Part shown: piece after piece, positions 8,373 to 17,951 of the stretch
Layout: every line of letters starts with the position of its first letter
Position numbering within the stretch: position 1 is the stretch's first letter
Source: an uncultured Desulfofustis sp.
Lineage (GTDB): Bacteria; Desulfobacterota; Desulfobulbia; Desulfobulbales; Desulfocapsaceae
Direction: 5' to 3'
Length of the DNA: 64,000 bases
NCBI GenBank assembly: GCA_905479735.1
Contig: CAJQNS010000014.1
Span: forward strand, 17,416 to 81,415
Translations under genes and position numbers: made by a program
The notes under the pieces: model-generated
Told to the model about the DNA's origin: nothing
Seen by the model: only the letters and a program-made list of their open reading frames with translations
Databases searched by the model: none

Positions 8373-9785
8373 CTATACGGAGCTATCATCCGACTGCAGC
8401 ACCGAGCCTCTGAACCAGGAGAAATAGATGCCGGTGGCGCACAACACGGCTGATATTCCGAAGACGATTCGGGTACTGCGCAGGAAAAGATCGTATTTGT
8501 CGGGCGTGATCACCTCGCGCCCGACAATCAGTGCAAGCACCACCGTGGCAATCGCCATACTCCCCATTTGCCCCAGCAGCCGCATGGTTGAAACCGTTCC
8601 CGAGGCAAGCCCATAGTATCTGGGTTCCACTGTCCCCATAATAGCGATCATGTTGGGTGAGCTGAAAAGGGCAAACCCGGTTCCCATGAAAAATAGATTG
8701 GCAACGATCAGATAGATACTGGTCCCCTGGTCTATCTGAGCAAAGACAAGGACGCCGATCACCGTAAAAATCATACCCGTGGTCGCCAGCAGGCGGGGTT
8801 CGATGCGATCGGCCAGTTTTCCTGTTATCGGGGATAAAATCGCCATCATGACCGGCTGCACCATCAACACCGTTCCCGCGGTCTGGGGTTCCAGTCCCTT
8901 GATATACTGCAGATAAAGGCTCATCAAGAAAGTCACCGAGAAGGTGGTGGAATAGTTGAGCAGTGCCGCCATACTTGAATAAGTAAATGGTTTGTTGACG
9001 GTGAAAAGAGTGACATCAAAAACGGGATAGCGGGCTCTTAATTGGTAGCGAAAAAATATGACGATTAAAACAGCACCAGTGAGCAATAGAGATATTCCCA
9101 GCATCTCAGGCAGTCTTGTTGCCCCGTATACCAGAGCCAGTATTGAACAGGCGTAAAGCAGGCAGCCGCCGATATCGAGCTTCTGGTCTGGTTCCCCCCG
9201 CCATTCCCCCTTGAGAAAGTGAAAGGTGATATAAAGAGAAAACAGTCCGAAGGGCAGCATAAGCAAGAAAATCGAGCGCCAGCCCAGATGATGGGTCAGC
9301 AAGCCACCCAGAAACGGTCCGGTTGAAAGACCGACGTACACAGCAGATGCGTAGAGACCAATGGCCCTGCCGCGCCTGTTTGGAGGAAAAATTGAAGTGA
9401 TAATGGCCATACCGGTGGTAACGAACATCGACGCCCCTAAACCTTGAAAGACGCGAAACCCTATGAGCATTGCTGGAGAATGGACAAATGCCGTGAGAAA
9501 CGAACCGACAGTGTAAACAGCCAAGCCCATGGCAAACACCTTCTTCCGGCCGTGGATATCGGCAATCTTTCCAGCTGGCACTAACCCGACTGCAACGGCG
9601 AGCAAATAAGCCGTGGCAATCCAGCTCAGCTGCACCGCATCCATCTGGAGTTCAGCCTGGATTTTCGGCAGTGCGACATTGACCGAAGACATCATGAACG
9701 GCCCCATAAACGAAGTCAGGGTCGCCACGATCAAGGCCGATCTTTCCAGCGCTCTGTTCTCTTCCTGTGTAGTAGTCGGTTTCAT
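8373..9785 (-). CDS. MFS efflux transporter, DHA2 (EmrB/QacA) type with 14 membrane segments
   Basis: The 470-residue protein has the length and the hydrophobic pattern of the 14-helix DHA2 drug:H+ antiporters. Motif A follows helix 2 (AGKIADIHGRKKVF), and the antiporter motif C region is GPFLGGLLTHHLGW. In a cluster handling phenolics it may export toxic aromatics or dead-end products; that is inference. It is convergent with the ferredoxin gene and monocistronic. No ribosome site is obvious before the ATG. Confidence 0.85.
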   Translation of the reverse strand: MKPTTTQEENRALERSALIVATLTSFMGPFMMSSVNVALPKIQAELQMDAVQLSWIATAYLLAVAVGLVPAGKIADIHGRKKVFAMGLAVYTVGSFLTAFVHSPAMLIGFRVFQGLGASMFVTTGMAIITSIFPPNRRGRAIGLYASAVYVGLSTGPFLGGLLTHHLGWRSIFLLMLPFGLFSLYITFHFLKGEWRGEPDQKLDIGGCLLYACSILALVYGATRLPEMLGISLLLTGAVLIVIFFRYQLRARYPVFDVTLFTVNKPFTYSSMAALLNYSTTFSVTFLMSLYLQYIKGLEPQTAGTVLMVQPVMMAILSPITGKLADRIEPRLLATTGMIFTVIGVLVFAQIDQGTSIYLIVANLFFMGTGFALFSSPNMIAIMGTVEPRYYGLASGTVSTMRLLGQMGSMAIATVVLALIVGREVITPDKYDLFLRSTRIVFGISAVLCATGIYFSWFRGSVLQSDDSSV

Positions 9786-10178
9786 CTCATCAACTGGAAG
9801 TACTGCTCATTGAGGGCCAGCTCCTGCATCACCCGCCCCTCTCTTCTTGTAATCCATTAAACCAGCGCTAAACCGGGGGTTCAAGAAAAATATCCGCAGT
9901 TGAAAACAACATCACTTAACGTATATCGCTGGTTGGGAGTAGTCCGTCCACGACCATTTCCACATAACAGGCGGCCCCGACCATGGAACTCACCGTTAAA
10001 GACCAGGCCGCTCTCCTGTCAATGAATAGTAATTTGTATCCAGCAAGGGGAATTTATTGATAGTTTATGGTATCTGTTTCTCAGAGTAGTGAATCTGCCT
10101 ACAAAGTGAAATCAGATTTATACCAGAAAACCAGTCTGAACATTGGACGAAGGCAATAGGCGGCCTGGGGTTTCTCAA
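9786..10178. other. Divergent intergenic region, nothing recognised
   Basis: These bases lie between the divergent MFS and EamA genes. I see no coding frame with a ribosome site, no strong hairpin, and no copy of the ATTRCATGYAAT motif found at other promoters of this window. Confidence 0.4.
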
Positions 10179-11045
10179 ATGGTCTCTGTTTTTCTCTACG
10201 CGACAGTGGTGCTCATATGGGGCTCAACGTGGCTCGCGGTCAAATATCAGATTGGCCCGGTGTCACCAGAGGTATCCGTTGCCTATCGCATGGGCAGTGC
10301 TGCACTGATGCTCTTTTTCTTAGGGTTCATCAGACAACTCCCGTTTAAATATGGACTGCATGTCCATTTTATGATGATGCTCCAGGGGGCGTTGCTCTTT
10401 TCACTTAACTTTTTCCTCTTCTACCTTGCTGCCGAATCACTGATCACGGGACTCATCGCAGTGATTTTCTCCACAGCCTCGGCTCTGACTATTGTGTTGA
10501 GTTGTCTGTTTGCCAGGCGTCTGCCCTCGATTCAACTGGCCTTGGGAGCAATGCTTGGCATCCTGGGCGTCGGTTTTATTTTTAGCGGTGAGATATTCGC
10601 CTCAAAAACCACCGTCGGACCCGGACTCCTTTACTCGATCGGTGGTACACTCTGCTTCTCCCTGGGAACAATAGTTTCTGCCAAAATTAAAAATCCAGGT
10701 CAATCGACGCTGGTCAACATAGCTTGGGCGATGTCTTATGGAACTGGGTTGCTGTGCATTTTGGCACTGGTTCGGGGAAATGTTTTCAATTTCGATTTCT
10801 CCAAGGCCTATATCATATCCCTGGCGTATCTTTCAGTTTTGGGCTCAGTAATCGCCTTTACTGCTTATTTTGCCTTGCTCAAGCGTATAAGAGCTGAGCA
10901 GGCCGCCTATGCTACAGTTCTTTTCCCGGTGGTGGCCTTAACACTTTCGACCCTATTTGAAAATTACCAGTGGACAGCAGCAGCAGGTTTCGGAGTAGTT
11001 ATCACTTTGCTCGGTAATTTTCTAATCAACTGGAGATCGACCTGA
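10179..11045 (+). CDS. EamA/RhaT family (DMT superfamily) transporter
   Basis: The protein (288 residues from the ATG chosen here) has ten hydrophobic segments in two halves of five, the EamA repeat. The N-terminal VVLIWGSTWLAVKYQ is the family's helix-1 signature. I placed the start at ATG 10179 rather than at a TTG at 10143, because family members begin just before that signature and GGGG precedes it at a fair distance. DMT transporters move amino acids, sugars or small metabolites, and the direction is unknown. It starts a forward run with a DUF1932 dehydrogenase and an arylamine acetyltransferase. Confidence 0.8.
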   Translation: MVSVFLYATVVLIWGSTWLAVKYQIGPVSPEVSVAYRMGSAALMLFFLGFIRQLPFKYGLHVHFMMMLQGALLFSLNFFLFYLAAESLITGLIAVIFSTASALTIVLSCLFARRLPSIQLALGAMLGILGVGFIFSGEIFASKTTVGPGLLYSIGGTLCFSLGTIVSAKIKNPGQSTLVNIAWAMSYGTGLLCILALVRGNVFNFDFSKAYIISLAYLSVLGSVIAFTAYFALLKRIRAEQAAYATVLFPVVALTLSTLFENYQWTAAAGFGVVITLLGNFLINWRST

Positions 11046-11112
11046 ACATACTCTCAGCAATGAATTACAATTCGAAACAACCCGGTAGTTGAGCAGTTAA
11101 GAGGAGAAGGAC

Positions 11113-11994
11113 ATGGATGTCCAACATATTGGAGTTCTGCATCCCGGTGCAATGGGAATATCACTGGCGGCGACAGCCAGGAATTCCGGGCACAAGACTT
11201 ATTGGGTCTCTCACCAACGCAGCCCACAAACTCGTCTGCGAGCCGAAAAACAAGGTCTGGTAGAGGTTCAAAGAATCGCTGAGCTCTGTGAACATTGTTC
11301 CGTGATCGTCAGCGTGTGTCCACCTCATGCTGCACTTGAAGTTGCCGAGCAAGTGTGTAACTGCTCATTCAAGGGGCTCTATGTTGACGTCAATGCCATT
11401 TCTCCTCAGCATGTAAAACAGATTGAGCAGCTGATGAGCGATGTTGGAATCGACTTTGTCGACGGTGGGATAATAGGCCCACCGGCCTGGTCCCCCCAGA
11501 CCACCTGGCTTTACTTATCTGGTCCCTCAGCTGGTCAGGCCTCCAGGTGTTTCAGTGGCGGCCCGCTGGAAGTTGAAGTCATGGGCAGCGAAATTGGCAA
11601 AGCATCGGCCCTGAAAATGTGCTTTGCCGCAAACAGTAAAGGAACAACCGCACTGCTCTGCGCAATCATGGCCGCGGCGGAGAGAATGGGGGTGCGTGAA
11701 GAGCTTGAAAATCAATGGTCTCGAAACGGTTCTGATTTTGCCCGGAGTACGGTCAATCGAATAAGAAAAGTTACGGCCAAAGCCTGGCGCTTCTCAGGGG
11801 AGATGGAGGAGATCTCTTCAACATTTCAGGCAGCCGGGCTGCCCTCAGGGTTTCATCTTGCTGCCTCAGATATATACCAGCGTATGGCCAGGTTCAAAGA
11901 CGCCGGGGATCCACCCCCTATTGAGGAAATTCTCGCTGCTCTTCTCTCAGTCGATGACCAAGAGACGAGAAGCACCGAGCCCAGTGAGCCATGA
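11113..11994 (+). CDS. 6-phosphogluconate dehydrogenase-like NAD(P)-binding protein with DUF1932 domain
   Basis: The 293-residue protein opens with a Rossmann fold (GVLHPGAMGISLAA), has the 3-hydroxyacid-dehydrogenase-type substrate motif DGGIIGPPAW and a C-terminal all-helical DUF1932-type region with the lysine-containing step SEIGKASALKMCFAA. It should reduce or oxidise a small beta-hydroxy acid or related compound. The ribosome site is strong (GAGGAGAAGG). It lies between the EamA transporter and the acetyltransferase with short gaps, which suggests one operon. The substrate is unknown. The C-terminal residues (after about 275) look disordered. Confidence 0.75.
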   Translation: MDVQHIGVLHPGAMGISLAATARNSGHKTYWVSHQRSPQTRLRAEKQGLVEVQRIAELCEHCSVIVSVCPPHAALEVAEQVCNCSFKGLYVDVNAISPQHVKQIEQLMSDVGIDFVDGGIIGPPAWSPQTTWLYLSGPSAGQASRCFSGGPLEVEVMGSEIGKASALKMCFAANSKGTTALLCAIMAAAERMGVREELENQWSRNGSDFARSTVNRIRKVTAKAWRFSGEMEEISSTFQAAGLPSGFHLAASDIYQRMARFKDAGDPPPIEEILAALLSVDDQETRSTEPSEP

Positions 11995-12040
11995 GGCCGC
12001 GCTGCCAACGCATTAATTCCATCCACCTGGTTCGGAAGAC

Positions 12041-12847
12041 ATGAAGACATTTGATCCTGACAAGTATCTGCAAAGAATCAAACATCGGCAAGAGGTGACG
12101 CTCACTGAAACTGGACTCCGTTCACTGCATCGGGGTCAATTTCATACGATTCCTTTTGAAAATTTCGATGTGTTGCTCGGCCGCCCGATTCTGCTCGACC
12201 CAGGCTCATTGTTTGACAAGCTGGTCGAACGGCCTCGCGGCGGCTACTGTTTCGAGTTAAATGGTCTATTTCTACAAGCCCTTGAATACTTTGGTTTTGA
12301 GACGCGTATCCTTCTGGCCAGAGTCCATCTCTCCGGCAGCCCTGTGATAGGCAGAGGGCATCAGCTTTCCCTGGTAACCATCAACGGCAGAAAATGGCTC
12401 ACTGATGTGGGTTTTGGCGGTCAGAATATGCCTGAACCCATCCCTCTGGAAATAAACCAGGTCTGTGATTTGGGAAGCCAGATACTGCGCCTTGTCAAGA
12501 CAGAACCTTACGGAGTGATGCTGCAGTCCTTTGACGGTGAGCTATGGCAAAACCTCTATAGTTTCGACATGGCCTATGCCGGCCCGGGGGACATCAAGTA
12601 CGGCAACTATTACACCTCAACTCACCCGGATTCGATCTTCACCCAGGATCGGATGGTCTCACTGCCGACCAGAGAAGGTAGAATCACATTAAACAACAAG
12701 ACCTTGAAAATACTAGAAGAAGGCACGGAACGGTTAATCGAACTTGCCGATGATCAGACTTACCTTGAAGCCCTGAAACTACATTTTGACATTGAGCTCG
12801 ACGTACCTTACGACAGGCTGCCAGCCCTTCCGACTGGTGCCGGTTAA
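12041..12847 (+). CDS. nat: Arylamine N-acetyltransferase
   Basis: The 268-residue protein matches the NAT family in length and motifs. The catalytic triad is visible as C70 (RGGYCFELN), H107 (GRGHQLS) and D122 (LTDVGFGG). NATs transfer acetyl, and in some bacteria propionyl or malonyl groups, from CoA to aromatic amines and hydrazines by way of the cysteine. In this neighbourhood it may detoxify aminophenols; that is inference. It follows the DUF1932 gene by 46 bases without a clear ribosome site and ends before the convergent GntR gene. Confidence 0.9.
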   Translation: MKTFDPDKYLQRIKHRQEVTLTETGLRSLHRGQFHTIPFENFDVLLGRPILLDPGSLFDKLVERPRGGYCFELNGLFLQALEYFGFETRILLARVHLSGSPVIGRGHQLSLVTINGRKWLTDVGFGGQNMPEPIPLEINQVCDLGSQILRLVKTEPYGVMLQSFDGELWQNLYSFDMAYAGPGDIKYGNYYTSTHPDSIFTQDRMVSLPTREGRITLNNKTLKILEEGTERLIELADDQTYLEALKLHFDIELDVPYDRLPALPTGAG

Positions 12848-12915
12848 AAGGACGGATCATACCTGTCGATGCGGTCGGGAATAGCGACGGATTGTCAACA
12901 TACGAGTCGCCGGAC

Positions 12916-13569
12916 TCAATTTTTTTCCTGAAAGATGATGGGAAACAGGGATTCCCGCGAGTTCTGGTGGTGCACCATGATCAGCCCCTTGGCCCTCTCG
13001 ACATCTCTGAGAGATAGTGCTTCATAGAGCTGGTGGTGCTCAATACGGATCTGATCTATCCTGTCAATCTTCAACTCCTCGATTCTGAAACGCAAAAATA
13101 TTTTCTGACTGAGATCCTGATACCTGGCTGAGAGGATCCGGTTACCGGCCATATCGAGGATTGCCAGGTGAAACTCCGTGTCGAGGATGAACAGGTTCCG
13201 GTGCACCCGGTCTGAAATCGCTTTTTCGTAGGCCAGCTTCTGTTTTTCAACATTGATCAGCTTTTTTTCCGTGATGTTTTTTATGGCCTGGTCAATAAAT
13301 CCGACCTCGAGCACCTCGCGAATCTGATAGAGCTCTTCCGCGTCTTTCTGAGATAAGCGCCTGACCGAATATCCCTGGTTGGGAACAAAATCGAGATACC
13401 CCTCCTGGGCCAGGATGCTCAAAGCGTTGTTCACCGGGGTCCTGCTGACTTTTAACTGGTTCGCAAGATCGACAAAGACAAGACGCTGACCGGGAACTAT
13501 CTCATAGTCCAGCATGAGCTTCATGATCCGGTTGTACACTTTTAAGGTAAGATTTTTGCTTTTTTTCAA
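12916..13569 (-). CDS. GntR-family (FadR/FCD type) transcriptional regulator 1, TTG start
   Basis: The regulator has an N-terminal winged helix (about residues 10-75, recognition region VSRTPVNNALSILAQEG) and a C-terminal all-helical FCD ligand domain with metal-type histidines (DTEFHLAIL, EHHQLYEA, MVHHQNS). I set the start at TTG 13569. AGGAG lies six bases upstream, and the near-twin regulator at 46706-47356 starts at the same residue, also with TTG. The upstream ATG at 13647 has no ribosome site and adds 26 unmatched residues. The gene is divergent from the first transhydroxylase operon. The shared gap holds an ATGTAAT-type repeat that it may bind. Confidence 0.85.
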   Translation of the reverse strand: MKKSKNLTLKVYNRIMKLMLDYEIVPGQRLVFVDLANQLKVSRTPVNNALSILAQEGYLDFVPNQGYSVRRLSQKDAEELYQIREVLEVGFIDQAIKNITEKKLINVEKQKLAYEKAISDRVHRNLFILDTEFHLAILDMAGNRILSARYQDLSQKIFLRFRIEELKIDRIDQIRIEHHQLYEALSLRDVERAKGLIMVHHQNSRESLFPIIFQEKN

Positions 13570-13942
13570 ACCTGGCTCCTGGGGGGAGATCTGGAAATCG
13601 CGTCTGACTGGTGTTTGTCTGGCTGGGTTGGCGCTGTAGTGGCCCATCCATTGGCACAGGTCTTCTTATAGTAAAGATAATGTATGCTTGACAACGCTTA
13701 AATGACATGTAATATAAAATGTAATATTAATCAAGTGTCACCTTGAGCGACCTGTGCTGGGGACACCGAAAAAAACCTCAAACTATTGATATATATAAAT
13801 TTTAATGCACCGCCAAAGGCGAGGAAATTATTCCCGTCCTGGTTGAGCAAAACGTCCCCGATATGATAGAATTGTGAGAGATCCTGCCACAATATTGAAC
13901 TCTGTTGAATACTTAAAATTTAACCAGAGGAGATAGTTTCAG
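13570..13942. other. Divergent regulatory region between GntR 1 and transhydroxylase operon 1
   Basis: This 373-base gap holds the promoter and putative operator described at 13688-13729 and an AT-rich stretch around 13780-13810. The transcript leader to the ATG at 13943 would be about 220 bases. I found no leader peptide or riboswitch fold in it. Confidence 0.5.
13688..13729 (+). promoter_or_regulatory. Putative promoter of transhydroxylase operon 1 with overlapping operator
   Basis: TTGACA (13688-13693) is followed after 16 bases by TAATAT (13710-13715). Over the -10 lies a direct repeat of ATGTAATAT with a 12-base period (13707-13729), preceded by AC so that ACATGTAAT is formed. The same core occurs at other promoters of the window. 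Its position on the -10 suggests repression. Confidence 0.6.
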
Positions 13943-16558
13943 ATGACTACGCTGAAAACAAAAGACAAAACCGTGTTGAGATCGCTTGGTTTGGGCGGTT
14001 ATTTCGGCGGCGGCGCCGAAGGCATGGTGGACGTAAAGAACGGCAAGATCGTCCGGGTCAGGCCGATGCGTTACGGGTGGAAATACAAGAAAGAGGAAAT
14101 CCGCCAGTGGAAGATGGAGCGCGACGGTAAAACGCTTGAGCCCACCTGGAAATCTCTGCCTGGGCCTTTCTCATTAGGCTATAAAAAGCGGGTCTACTCG
14201 CCGAACAGGGTTCCCTTCCCGATGAAAAGAATCGATTGGGATCCCAACGGCGAACGCAACCCCCAGAATCGCGGCAAAAGCAAATTTGTCCGAATCTCAT
14301 GGGACGAGGCTGCTGAGCTCATCTCCGGCGAAATCAAGCGCGTCCACAAAGAGTACGGCTACAATGCCATCCTCATGCAGGGTGACGGTCACGGCGAGTG
14401 CAAAACCATTAACACACCTCACGGACACCCGGGGGTCTTACTCGAATACCTTGGCGGTTTCACTTTGCAGGTGCGCAACCCCGATTCCTGGGAAGGCTGG
14501 TACTGGGGTGCCAAGCACGTCTGGGGCCAAGGTGCCCAAGGCATCATGTATCCGGCGGCCAACATCGTCAAGGATACCATCGATCATGCCGACATGGTCC
14601 TGTTCTGGGGTTGCGACCCGGAGACCACACCCTGGGGATTCACTGGACAGTTTGCCAGTCGGCTGTGCTATTTCCTGACAGAGGTGGGAATCCAGCAGGT
14701 TTATGTCTGCCCTGACTGTAATTATGGTGCCGCCATCCATGCCGATAAGTGGATTCCGGTACTGCCCAACACCGATGCGGCGCTGCAGTTGGCCATCATC
14801 TACATGTGGCTGACGGAAGGAACCTACAACAAAGAATACGTTGAGACACATACCGTGGGTCTGGACAAGGTTGCCGATTATGTGCTGGGCAAAGAAGACA
14901 GCGTGCCGAAAACGCCGGAGTGGGCCTCACCGAAATGCGGCGTCCCGGTCTGGACCATTAAGGCATTGGCCCGAGAATTTGCAGAAAAAACCACCTCGAT
15001 TGCCCACTACTTTGGCGGCGGTTTTATCCGAGGACCTTTCTCCCATGAACCTGCCCGTCTAGAGTGTATCATGCTCGGCATGCAGGGACTTGGCGGACCG
15101 GGTGTGCATCAGCATCAGTGGACCTATTTCGGACTGCCACGGGCCGAGGGTTTGGCAGGCACCTTCTTCTGGAACCCCGAGATCGAAGAACAACTGGCCC
15201 TGCCGGTGCTCAGCGCCGTATCCGCCTGGCAGAACCAGGTTATTCCCAAAACACTGATCCAGAATGCGTTCCTGACCGATGAGCCAATCACCTTCCGGGG
15301 AACCGGAGCACAGAATGCCCTGGTACACGATCAGTTCATCGAATACACCTACCCGATCGAAAAAGAGAAGGAAGGGGTGGAAATACATATGATCTGGTCC
15401 GACTGCCCCTGCCGCATCACCTGCTGGAACTATGGCCACGAAACCGAGGTAGCCATGAGAAGCCCCCAGGTCGAATGCTTCGTGGCCCAGCATCCATGGT
15501 TCGAGAATGACTGCGTCTACGCCGATATCGTTCTGCCGGCCAACACCTATATGGAAATCGATGACATCATCACCAATATCCGCCAGGGCACGATGCAGCC
15601 CAACATCATGATCGCCGAAAAGGCCATCGAACCGGTTGGTGAATCGAAAAGCGATGCCGAGTGCGTGCGCGAGGTCGCCAAAAAGTTTGACGGCATGCTG
15701 GAAGAGATGACCGGTGGAAAAACCACTGCAGATCTGCAAAAGGCGGTGTGGGGTCACATGGGCGGAGAAAAGCTGGTCTCCTGGGAACAGCTCAACGAAA
15801 AGAGTTACTGGATCTATCCAACAGCGGAAGACTGGGCGGATGATCCTCCTGGGTTCAGGAACTTCTATGAAGATCCTGAAAAATATCCTCTCTCCACACC
15901 CACCGGCAAACTGGAGTTCTATTCGCAGGCACTGGCCGAAGCCTATCCCGATGACAAGGAGCGCGGCCCAATCCCGAGGTGGATTGAAAAGAGTCATAAC
16001 CACGATGAGCGTCTCTCCAGTCACCGGGCCAAAATGTACCCCCTGCTGATCATGTCCAACCACGGGCGCTGGCGGGTGCACGCCCAGTGCGACGATATCA
16101 CCTGGACCAGGGAAGTCGAGACTTGCAAGGTGGTCGGACCTGACGGCTACAAGTATGAGCCGTGCTGGATGCACCCGAGCGAGGCAGAGAAACGGGGTAT
16201 CAAAGACGGTGACATCGTCAAGGTGTATAACGAGCGCGGCATCGTTCTTGCCGGCGCCTACGTGACTGAACGGGTGCGCCCCGGGGTGGCCTATGTGGAT
16301 CATGGCGCCCGACACGACCCGATCAAGACCGGTGAAATAGAGCGCGGCGGCGCCATCAACACCATCACCCCCGGCGCCATCACCAGCGAAAACTGTGTGG
16401 GCCAAATTGGCGGCGGCTACCTCGTCGAGGTACAGAAGGTCAGCGGTGAGGAGATGGACACCTGGAGGCGTGAACATCCAGAGGCCTTTGAGAGAAAATA
16501 TGACCCGGCGGCAGGACTTCGTGTCGAGGCCTGGCTTGCTGACAGAGGAGAGGAATAA
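13943..16558 (+). CDS. Molybdopterin oxidoreductase, transhydroxylase/resorcinol-hydroxylase-type large subunit (copy 1)
   Basis: This 871-residue DMSO-reductase-family protein resembles the large subunit of Pelobacter acidigallici pyrogallol-phloroglucinol transhydroxylase and, as an alternative, the large subunit of Azoarcus resorcinol hydroxylase. The likely Mo ligand is S182 in RNPDSWEGW, equal to Ser175 of the Pelobacter enzyme as I recall it. Like that enzyme it has no N-terminal Fe-S cysteine motif. The segment before the serine (GDGHGECK, H150) differs from the classic enzyme (SSHH...GY), so the substrate may differ. The start has a GAGGAGA site, and the stop overlaps the start of the small subunit by one base (TAATG). 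It is a close paralogue of copy 3 (34620-37226). Confidence 0.85.
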   Translation: MTTLKTKDKTVLRSLGLGGYFGGGAEGMVDVKNGKIVRVRPMRYGWKYKKEEIRQWKMERDGKTLEPTWKSLPGPFSLGYKKRVYSPNRVPFPMKRIDWDPNGERNPQNRGKSKFVRISWDEAAELISGEIKRVHKEYGYNAILMQGDGHGECKTINTPHGHPGVLLEYLGGFTLQVRNPDSWEGWYWGAKHVWGQGAQGIMYPAANIVKDTIDHADMVLFWGCDPETTPWGFTGQFASRLCYFLTEVGIQQVYVCPDCNYGAAIHADKWIPVLPNTDAALQLAIIYMWLTEGTYNKEYVETHTVGLDKVADYVLGKEDSVPKTPEWASPKCGVPVWTIKALAREFAEKTTSIAHYFGGGFIRGPFSHEPARLECIMLGMQGLGGPGVHQHQWTYFGLPRAEGLAGTFFWNPEIEEQLALPVLSAVSAWQNQVIPKTLIQNAFLTDEPITFRGTGAQNALVHDQFIEYTYPIEKEKEGVEIHMIWSDCPCRITCWNYGHETEVAMRSPQVECFVAQHPWFENDCVYADIVLPANTYMEIDDIITNIRQGTMQPNIMIAEKAIEPVGESKSDAECVREVAKKFDGMLEEMTGGKTTADLQKAVWGHMGGEKLVSWEQLNEKSYWIYPTAEDWADDPPGFRNFYEDPEKYPLSTPTGKLEFYSQALAEAYPDDKERGPIPRWIEKSHNHDERLSSHRAKMYPLLIMSNHGRWRVHAQCDDITWTREVETCKVVGPDGYKYEPCWMHPSEAEKRGIKDGDIVKVYNERGIVLAGAYVTERVRPGVAYVDHGARHDPIKTGEIERGGAINTITPGAITSENCVGQIGGGYLVEVQKVSGEEMDTWRREHPEAFERKYDPAAGLRVEAWLADRGEE

Positions 16559-17385
16559 TGAAAGTATTTGTCTTAGATCTCTCGATTTGTAACGGTTGTT
16601 ATTGCTGCCAGATCGCCTGCAAGGACGAACATGTCGGCAATGACTGGACTCCCTATGCGAAACCTCAACCGGATACCGGACAATTCTGGATCGGGTTGAC
16701 CGAGAAAGTCCGCGGTCATGTCCCGCAAGTCAAGGTCTCCTATCTGCCGCAGCTGTGCCATCACTGCGACGAAGCACCCTGCATCGAGCAATGCGAAGCC
16801 GAGGCTATCTACAAGCGTGATGACGGACTGGTCATTATTAATCCTGAGAAATGCGTGGGTTGCAAACTATGTGCCGACACCTGTCCGCACGATGCGATCT
16901 TTTTCAACGAAGAACTGAACCTGGCCCAAAAATGCACCGGCTGCAGTCACCTGCTGGACAACGATCCTGAAGAGTGGAGCGTTCCACGCTGCGTGGATCA
17001 GTGCCCAACCGAGGCTCTGCGTTTTGGCGAGGAAGAGGACTTCGCCGATTTTATCGCTGAAGCGGAGCCATTCAGGCCCGAGGCAAAGACCAAATCCAGG
17101 ATCTATTATAAAGGGCTGCCGAAAAAATTTATCGCCGGCACCTTATACGAACCTAATATTGAAGAAGTTATTATCGGTGCCACCTGCACCTTGAAAGACC
17201 TCGAGTCCGGCGCAGAGTTTACCGAAACGACCAACAATTTTGGTGACTTCTGGCTCAAGGAGCTTCCCGACGACAGAACCTTCACCCTGACCATCGAAAA
17301 GGACGGTTACTCTAAGGTAGTAGAAGGCCTGACCACGGATATCGACCGCGGTCTCGGTGATATCCCTATGGCTATGAAGAGCTGA
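16558..17385 (+). CDS. Iron-sulfur small subunit of molybdoenzyme copy 1, with transthyretin-like C-terminal domain
   Basis: The 275-residue protein has four cysteine groups of DmsB/NrfB style: 11/14/17/21, 67/70/75/79, 99/102/105/109 and 126/129/145/149, enough for up to four [4Fe-4S] clusters. The Pelobacter small subunit is known to carry three. From about residue 188 it has a beta-sandwich domain of transthyretin/Cna-B type (GTLYEP...NNFGDFW), a hallmark of transhydroxylase small subunits. There is no signal peptide, so the complex is cytoplasmic. It is translationally coupled to the large subunit. The clusters should carry electrons to or from the Mo site, which fits a net-redox hydroxylase as well as a transhydroxylase. 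Confidence 0.9.
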   Translation: MKVFVLDLSICNGCYCCQIACKDEHVGNDWTPYAKPQPDTGQFWIGLTEKVRGHVPQVKVSYLPQLCHHCDEAPCIEQCEAEAIYKRDDGLVIINPEKCVGCKLCADTCPHDAIFFNEELNLAQKCTGCSHLLDNDPEEWSVPRCVDQCPTEALRFGEEEDFADFIAEAEPFRPEAKTKSRIYYKGLPKKFIAGTLYEPNIEEVIIGATCTLKDLESGAEFTETTNNFGDFWLKELPDDRTFTLTIEKDGYSKVVEGLTTDIDRGLGDIPMAMKS

Positions 17386-17399
17386 TCTCTCCTCAAAGA

Positions 17400-17439
17400 T
17401 CAGGGGCGGCTGCAGACTGTGTCCGCTTGCCGCCCCTGA
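17400..17439. terminator. Hairpin between convergent genes, likely bidirectional terminator
   Basis: An 11-bp perfect stem (TCAGGGGCGGC / GCCGCCCCTGA) lies between the ends of the small subunit gene and the convergent FKBP gene. There is no long T-run on either side, so termination is likely but weaker than at 2624. Confidence 0.6.
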
Positions 17440-17461
17440 CTGCAGTTTCTCACTGATTCAC

Positions 17462-17893
17462 TCAACCAAGCTCAAGCAGTTCCACCCTATAGATGAGGGT
17501 CTGGCCGGCCAACGGATGGTTGCCGTCCAGCGTTACCCGATCTCCGCTCGCTTCTCTTACCATAAAATTGGCCCGTTGACCGTCACGATTCTGGTATTGA
17601 ATTGTCCGCCCCGGTACAAGTTTCAAGTCCTCAGGAAATGCTTCACGGTCGACCTGTAGAATCAGATCGTCGTTATATACGCCGTAGCCCTGTTCTGGTC
17701 CTATTGTAATGTCGCGTACTTCATTAACACTCATACCGATCACGCCCTGCTCAAGTGGTTCAAGGACTTTTCCGGCACCGATGGTAAAGGTCAGTGGTCT
17801 GGTGCTCTGGGCATCGACCTGCTTCCCATCTTCCAGGATTATCGAATAGCGCAAGGTTACCGTACTGCCTTTATCTGCCGTACTCACTCCCAT
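17462..17893 (-). CDS. FKBP-type peptidyl-prolyl isomerase, SlyD-like
   Basis: The 143-residue protein has the two-part SlyD layout: an FKBP half (VTLRYSIILEDGKQVDA, PLTFTIGAG, LEQGVIGM) with an inserted flap domain (about 70-125), ending in the signature GNHPLAGQTL. It lacks the metal-binding His-rich tail of E. coli SlyD. Such proteins are cytoplasmic folding factors, and SlyD homologues help metal-enzyme assembly. A role in maturing the neighbouring molybdoenzymes would be inference. It is downstream of the glutaredoxin-like and UspA genes on the same strand, with 58 bases between. Confidence 0.85.
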   Translation of the reverse strand: MGVSTADKGSTVTLRYSIILEDGKQVDAQSTRPLTFTIGAGKVLEPLEQGVIGMSVNEVRDITIGPEQGYGVYNDDLILQVDREAFPEDLKLVPGRTIQYQNRDGQRANFMVREASGDRVTLDGNHPLAGQTLIYRVELLELG

Positions 17894-17951
17894 CTAGCCG
17901 CCTCACTTTCTTTAATTTTTACAAGGCCTGCTGACCGATACCCTTAGCCCA

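Noticed and set aside
15059..16477. A 472-codon open frame on the reverse strand
   Set aside because: It is antisense to the well-supported large subunit gene of copy 1. The frame follows from that gene's codon use, and the translation has no recognisable motif.
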